Of a DNA stretch of 10,485 nt, positions 7,403-10,485 are shown in pieces (the stretch's first letter is position 1; each line of letters starts with the position of its first letter). The stretch comes from Deltaproteobacteria bacterium (lineage in GTDB: Bacteria > Desulfobacterota > Binatia > UBA9968). Made by a program: the position numbers and the translations under genes. Where the stretch lies: positions 1-10,485 of the forward strand of contig JACPDC010000222.1 in the NCBI GenBank assembly GCA_016184235.1. The letters run 5' to 3'. Below the pieces are notes generated by a model. The model did not search any database and was not told the origin of the DNA. It was given only the letters and a program-made list of their open reading frames with translations.

Positions 7403-8449
7403 TCATCCTCCGGCGCGCCCGCGCTTGCCGCTCTGGTACATTCTCACCGCGCGGTTATGCTCCACCAGGCTCACGGAGAAGACGTGGGAGCCGTCATTCT
7501 TGGAGACAAAGTAGAGGTAAGGGACTTGGGCGGGCTGGAGAGCGGCCATAAGAGCCGCAAGGCCCGGGTTGCAGATAGGCCCGGGCGGGAGTCCGGGAAT
7601 ACGGTAGGTGTTGTAAGGGGTCGGATTTTGCAGGTCCTTGCGGGTCAAGGCGCCGGTGAACCGCTTCATGCCGTAAATTACCGTGGGATCGCTTTGCAGG
7701 GGTATCCTCGCCCTCAAGCGATTATGAAACACCGCGGAGATCAGGGGGCGCTCCTCATCGACGCCGGTCTCCTTTTCGATCAAGGAGGCCAGCGTCACCG
7801 CCTGGTGCACGTCGAGCCCGATCTCTCCGGCCCGCTCCTCGAGGCGCGAACTAAAACTGGCGCGAAATTGCTCGACCATGGCGATGAGGATATCCCTCTC
7901 GGTCACGAAGGGAGTAAAATAATAAGTGTCCGGAAAGAGATAGCCTTCGATTGCCTTGCCCTCCATGCCGACGCGGGAGAGGAGCTCGGCCTTCGCCGCC
8001 TCGGCCAGGAACCGTTCCTTATCCGCGATCGCCGCTTTTTCCAGAAGCTCGGCGATCTCCCTGACCGTCAGCCCTTCGGGCACGGTAACCCGGTGAAACA
8101 GCCCCTTTCCCAGCTGCATCTGGTCCAGCACCTGCCGCGGCGGCAGCGGAAGCTCGAAGCGATACAGACCCCAGTGGATCTTCTTATCCAGACGCCACAA
8201 CCGGGCCCACAAGGAAAAAAGCCTCTCGTTGGAGATCACCCCATGATCCTTGAGCCTGTGGACGATGGCGGAGAGCGGCTCGCCCCGCTCTACTTTCACC
8301 TCCACTGTCTGCGGCTCCTGTAACGGAGGACGAAAAAGGAAAGCCAGGAGGAAAGCGGCGAAAAGGAGCGCCGAGAGAGCGGCAAAGTAGAAGGTAAAGA
8401 GAAGATACTTGACGGCCACAAAGGGTTTCCAGGGTTGGCGGGAAAACAC
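7403..8449 (-). CDS. mltG: Endolytic transglycosylase MltG (YceG-like)
   Basis: MltG cuts nascent peptidoglycan glycan strands at the inner membrane and acts as a terminase of chain growth. This 348-residue protein has one N-terminal membrane anchor (about 14-39) and an N-terminal LysM-like region (VEVKVERGEPLSAIVHRLKDHG). The family signatures follow: EGLTVREIAELL (125-136), EGYLFPDTYYF (168-178), LASLIEKET (220-228), LQSDPTVIYG (251-260), NPTPYNTYRIPGLPPGPICNPG (start 275) and PYLYFV (310-315). The catalytic Glu is expected to be E225 in LIEKE, by analogy with E218 of E. coli MltG. All core motifs are present. The start is GTG, 18 bases after the stop of the unknown upstream gene. No clear Shine-Dalgarno is seen; a GTG at codon 11 is an alternative. 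In many bacteria mltG neighbours pabC, ruvX or tmk; here it does not. Confidence 0.96.
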   Translation of the reverse strand: MFSRQPWKPFVAVKYLLFTFYFAALSALLFAAFLLAFLFRPPLQEPQTVEVKVERGEPLSAIVHRLKDHGVISNERLFSLWARLWRLDKKIHWGLYRFELPLPPRQVLDQMQLGKGLFHRVTVPEGLTVREIAELLEKAAIADKERFLAEAAKAELLSRVGMEGKAIEGYLFPDTYYFTPFVTERDILIAMVEQFRASFSSRLEERAGEIGLDVHQAVTLASLIEKETGVDEERPLISAVFHNRLRARIPLQSDPTVIYGMKRFTGALTRKDLQNPTPYNTYRIPGLPPGPICNPGLAALMAALQPAQVPYLYFVSKNDGSHVFSVSLVEHNRAVRMYQSGKRGRAGG

Positions 8450-8467
8450 GGAGGAGCGCGGTGCGAG

Positions 8468-9037
8468 CTAATTTTCTTTCAAATTAACTTCGATCCAGCC
8501 CTCGACCTGCTTCAGGAATCCGGCGAACGGATCCTCCCCGGGCTCCGGGGCGAAATAGGCCTTGCGCATGTAATCCAGGGCGCCGGAATAGTACTCGAAC
8601 TTTTTGGAGAGCTCCTGAAAGAGGATGAAGCCGGTGCGGTAAAGCGACAGGTCCAGCTCCGAAACCGTCCAGTAGGAGCGTCTGCCCTCCTCCAGATAGT
8701 AGTCGAGAAAGCCCTTGCCCTCCACGTAGGAGCGGAAGATGCCGCTCATGAAAAGAGTGTAATCTCCCAAATACTTGCGCATGGCCCTCTCCCTGAGAAT
8801 ACCGCTCTCGCGCTTCGCCGCCGGGCGCCTCTCGGCCAGCACCTCCACCACGCCGTCCAATTTCCTGCCGGCACGCGAGCGGACGCGATAGAGACTGTCG
8901 CTGCTCGCGAAATCGGTCAGCACATCAGCCACGTACCGCGCCACCGCAGCGTCGTTGATGCCCAACTGCCCGAAGCTCTGGCGCGTCAGGTTGAGAAAAA
9001 ACCCCTGCAGCCGATCCGTCGATAGCTTCTTTTCCAT
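8468..9037 (-). CDS. Conserved-looking protein of unknown function, helical, upstream of mltG
   Basis: I do not recognise this 189-residue protein. The chain has no membrane segment, no signal peptide and no cysteine, and appears mostly helical. The centre (about 92-135) is rich in Tyr, Phe and Leu (GDYTLFMSGIFRSYVEG, then FLDYYLEEGRRSYW), suggesting a packed hydrophobic core or interface. Basic and acidic helices flank it, with a short Pro/Gly loop (PEPGEDP) near 165. The start ATG has GAGG seven bases upstream. It precedes mltG by 18 bases on the same strand, so the two are probably co-transcribed, which hints at a cell-envelope link but proves nothing. The frame is real: good start signal, base usage like its neighbours, and a tight junction with mltG. 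Confidence 0.85.
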   Translation of the reverse strand: MEKKLSTDRLQGFFLNLTRQSFGQLGINDAAVARYVADVLTDFASSDSLYRVRSRAGRKLDGVVEVLAERRPAAKRESGILRERAMRKYLGDYTLFMSGIFRSYVEGKGFLDYYLEEGRRSYWTVSELDLSLYRTGFILFQELSKKFEYYSGALDYMRKAYFAPEPGEDPFAGFLKQVEGWIEVNLKEN

Positions 9038-9049
9038 AGCGCGGCCTCA

Positions 9050-9078
9050 ATCATAGCAAACTCCGACCGGTTTGAAAA
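9050..9078 (-). promoter_or_regulatory. Candidate minus-strand promoter for the unknown gene and mltG
   Basis: On the minus strand, TTTTCA (9073-9078) and TATGAT (9050-9055) are separated by 17 bases; they match the sigma-70 boxes at four and five of six positions. The predicted transcript would start near 9043, leaving only about six bases before the ATG at 9037 and omitting the GAGG motif. Either the mRNA is nearly leaderless or this is a chance match. Confidence 0.35.
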
Positions 9079-9087
9079 TATTTTTCA
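9073..9087. repeat. Short perfect dyad in the divergent promoter region
   Basis: TGAAAA-TAT-TTTTCA forms a 15-base perfect dyad with a three-base centre. It overlaps the candidate -35 of the minus-strand promoter and lies about 40 bases before the plus-strand -10, where an operator could sit. AT-rich dyads this short can arise by chance. Confidence 0.3.
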
Positions 9088-9108
9088 GGCCATAGGTTTG
9101 CGCTGGCC
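9088..9108. repeat. Short inverted repeat GGCCA/TGGCC next to the plus-strand -35
   Basis: GGCCA at 9088-9092 and TGGCC at 9104-9108 are perfect inverted arms with 11 bases between. The right arm overlaps the candidate -35 of the plus-strand promoter. A regulator site is possible; support is only positional. Confidence 0.25.
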
Positions 9109-9131
9109 ATTTTATGGAGCGGAGCTATAAT
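9104..9131 (+). promoter_or_regulatory. Promoter of the LeuA regulatory-domain gene
   Basis: A perfect -10 box TATAAT (9126-9131) lies 16 bases after TGGCCA (9104-9109), which matches the -35 consensus at four of six positions. The transcript would start near 9138, leaving a leader of about 43 bases before the ATG at 9181. This excludes an upstream in-frame ATG at 9130, which overlaps the -10 box. Confidence 0.6.
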
Positions 9132-9168
9132 GGGGCGATTTTTTGACCAGGGGCCTCTTCATCCTCAC

Positions 9169-9175
9169 AGGAGGT
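9169..9175 (+). promoter_or_regulatory. Strong Shine-Dalgarno for the LeuA regulatory-domain gene
   Basis: AGGAGGT lies five bases before the ATG at 9181 and decides that start. CCTC at 9163-9166 could pair with GAGG at 9171-9174 in a small hairpin that would partly mask the site. Confidence 0.75.
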
Positions 9176-9180
9176 ATCTT

Positions 9181-9702
9181 ATGGAGAAGGAACTCAAGGA
9201 GATTTTCTTCCGCTTGGATGGGGCTTGGGCTTCTTTCGAGCTGATGGCGATCCGCAAGCGGGAGGATTATCTGAAGCCGTTTCGGGTCCTGCGCTGCAAG
9301 ATCGACGATCAGGTAGACTTCGACGCGCCGGAAGGGTTGAAAAGCGCCACCGAGGCGTCCGTTTTGATCGAGATCTTCGGGGCCCAGGAGCTGGTGGCCG
9401 CCAGCGGCCGCGGCGCGGTCCACGCGGTGGACAACGCCATGCGCAAGGTCCTGGAAAGGCACTACCCCCAGCTCTCCGAGGTGCGCCTGGAGGAGTTCGA
9501 CGTGCGCCTGCTCCACCACGGCGAGATGTCCGACGATGACGAGGAAAGAGGGGCCGGGGCGCCCGTGCGGGTACTGGGCACCTTTTCCGACGGCAAGGAG
9601 CGATGGGGAACCGTAGGCGTAGCCGAGGACATATTGCAGGCGAGCGTCGAGTGCATCATCGACGGACTGGAGTGGAAGCTGAGAGAGGAGCACAAACACT
9701 GA
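9181..9702 (+). CDS. Stand-alone LeuA/CimA regulatory (LeuA dimer) domain protein
   Basis: This 173-residue protein matches the C-terminal allosteric domain of (R)-citramalate synthase and 2-isopropylmalate synthase along its whole length. Recognisable segments in order are SFELMAIRKREDYLKPFRVL (start 18), GRGAVHAVDNAMRKVLERHYP (start 76), VRLEEFDVRLL (101-111), and RWGTVGVAEDILQAS (141-155). In the full enzymes this domain binds the end product (isoleucine or leucine) and controls the TIM-barrel catalytic part. Here no barrel is attached: the ATG has a strong Shine-Dalgarno and its own promoter, and upstream sequence is divergent spacer. An acidic loop (SDDDEE, 117-122) sits where the enzymes have a short turn. 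It could be a trans-acting regulatory subunit, an amino-acid sensor, or a protein with a changed role. The family match is strong; the function is inferred. Confidence 0.9.
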   Translation: MEKELKEIFFRLDGAWASFELMAIRKREDYLKPFRVLRCKIDDQVDFDAPEGLKSATEASVLIEIFGAQELVAASGRGAVHAVDNAMRKVLERHYPQLSEVRLEEFDVRLLHHGEMSDDDEERGAGAPVRVLGTFSDGKERWGTVGVAEDILQASVECIIDGLEWKLREEHKH

Positions 9703-9757
9703 GCCGCCAGGAGAGCCACCCAGCACGAAGCCCCGCCTTTCACAGAAATGACTTGAA

Positions 9758-10485
9758 GTGCAAAAGGCTCTTTCCTTTCTGCTACTGCTCTTCCCTATCC
9801 TGTCCTGGGGCTGCCCGATGGAAGAAAAATTTATCTTTTTCCCGGACTCCACGGTTGACGTGACACCGAGGGAAGCCGGGCTCTCGTTTGAGGATGTCTA
9901 TTTCACCACCGGTGACGGGGTGCGCCTCAACGGCTGGTTCGTGCCCTACCCGGGCTCGAAGATCACCCTGCTCTGGGCCCACGGCAACGCCGGCAACATC
10001 AGCCACCGCGTGGAGAACCTCAAGCTGCTGCACCAAAAGGTGAACCTCAACGTCTTCATCTTCGACTACCGGGGCTACGGACGGAGCGAAGGGCGAGTTT
10101 CCGAGGAAGGAACCTATAGAGACGCGAGCGCGGCCCTTCAGTACCTGCGCTCAAGAAAAGACGTGGATCCGAAAGGCATAGTCTTCTTCGGTCGTTCTTT
10201 GGGGGCGGCCGTGGCGGCCGACCTTGCCGCCCGCGAAGACTGTCTCGCCCTCATCCTCGAGACCCCCTTCGCATCCATCCGTGAGATGGCGAGGGCGGCG
10301 TTTCCGCTCCTGCCTATCGGTCCTCTCCTGCGCACCCGCTACGACATGGTCGAGAAGATCGTCAAGGTCAGAGCCCCGCTGCTGGTGCTGCACGGTGATC
10401 AGGACGAGGTGGTGCCCTACGAGCAGGGAAAAAAAGTCTTTGCCGCCGCGCCCGGGCCGAAGGAGTTCTACACTATCCGTGGCGC
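9758..10485 (+). CDS. Alpha/beta hydrolase with lipoprotein-type signal (partial, C-terminus off the right edge)
   Basis: Starting from the GTG at 9758, 242 residues are seen. The first 19 form a signal sequence: a Lys near the start, then LSFLLLLFPIL and SWGC, a relaxed lipobox with Cys19. The chain continues with the family opening KFIFFPD, FTTGDGVRLNGWFVP, the oxyanion motif HGNAGNISHR, DYRGYGRSEG, and the nucleophile elbow GRSLGA with Ser147. The catalytic Asp is probably D216 in HGDQDEVVP. The catalytic His lies beyond the edge. This is the Bem46/ABHD13/YfhR-like group, serine hydrolases whose substrates are mostly unknown. An ATG at 9818 would give a cytoplasmic form lacking the signal; the GTG is preferred because the extra codons encode a clear signal peptide, although no good Shine-Dalgarno precedes it. 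The gene follows the LeuA-domain gene by 55 bases without a visible terminator. Confidence 0.9.
   Translation, partial: MQKALSFLLLLFPILSWGCPMEEKFIFFPDSTVDVTPREAGLSFEDVYFTTGDGVRLNGWFVPYPGSKITLLWAHGNAGNISHRVENLKLLHQKVNLNVFIFDYRGYGRSEGRVSEEGTYRDASAALQYLRSRKDVDPKGIVFFGRSLGAAVAADLAAREDCLALILETPFASIREMARAAFPLLPIGPLLRTRYDMVEKIVKVRAPLLVLHGDQDEVVPYEQGKKVFAAAPGPKEFYTIRG

Noticed and set aside
7388..8323. Plus-strand open frame of 311 codons
   Set aside because: It is antisense to mltG, which carries all family motifs; no Shine-Dalgarno or domain supports it.
9130..9180. Earlier in-frame ATG for the LeuA-domain gene
   Set aside because: This ATG overlaps the TATAAT box and has no ribosome site; the ATG at 9181 has AGGAGGT five bases upstream and begins at the family's usual boundary.
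9112..9852. Minus-strand open frame of 246 codons
   Set aside because: It is antisense to the LeuA regulatory-domain gene and the start of the hydrolase, both of which have clear family motifs.

Overview
This 10.5 kb window is GC-rich bacterial chromosome, densely packed, with no RNA gene, insertion sequence, CRISPR array or integrase. No stretch over 300 bases lacks a gene. Frequent GTG starts, short or overlapping junctions and strong Shine-Dalgarno sequences suggest a free-living, GC-rich Gram-negative bacterium. The Bat/MoxR cluster, mltG and a lipoprotein hydrolase would fit a deltaproteobacterium-like or NC10-like lineage, but that placement is an inference and was not tested.

Region 1 (7308 down to 1, minus strand) is a five-gene operon with gaps of 5 to 13 bases and one 4-base overlap. 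In transcription order it encodes: a membrane-anchored protein with a long, charged, low-complexity tail (DUF4175-like); a MoxR-family AAA+ ATPase; a DUF58 protein with a von Willebrand factor A (VWA) fold; a BatA-like membrane VWA protein; and a large membrane protein with two VWA-type motifs and a split glutamine-amidotransferase-like fold, which runs off the left edge. The last gene begins at a GTG overlapping the previous stop and stays open for 765 codons to base 1. The cluster matches the general logic of MoxR/VWA systems: an AAA+ chaperone works with metal-binding VWA partners at the inner membrane. Its client is unknown.

Region 2 (9037 down to 7403, minus strand) holds an unrecognised helical protein of 189 residues followed by the peptidoglycan endolytic transglycosylase MltG. 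An 85-base gap with an AT-rich block separates mltG from Region 1 and may carry the promoter of the MoxR operon.

Region 3 (9181 to 10485, plus strand) is divergent. It holds a free-standing copy of the regulatory (LeuA dimer) domain of citramalate/2-isopropylmalate synthase with no catalytic barrel attached, then an alpha/beta hydrolase with a lipoprotein-type signal, cut by the right edge. The 143-base divergent spacer contains a consensus -10 box for the plus-strand gene, a candidate minus-strand promoter and two small dyads.

The most unusual items are the stand-alone LeuA regulatory domain, the composition of the MoxR/VWA operon with its disordered-tail membrane protein, and the unknown gene upstream of mltG.
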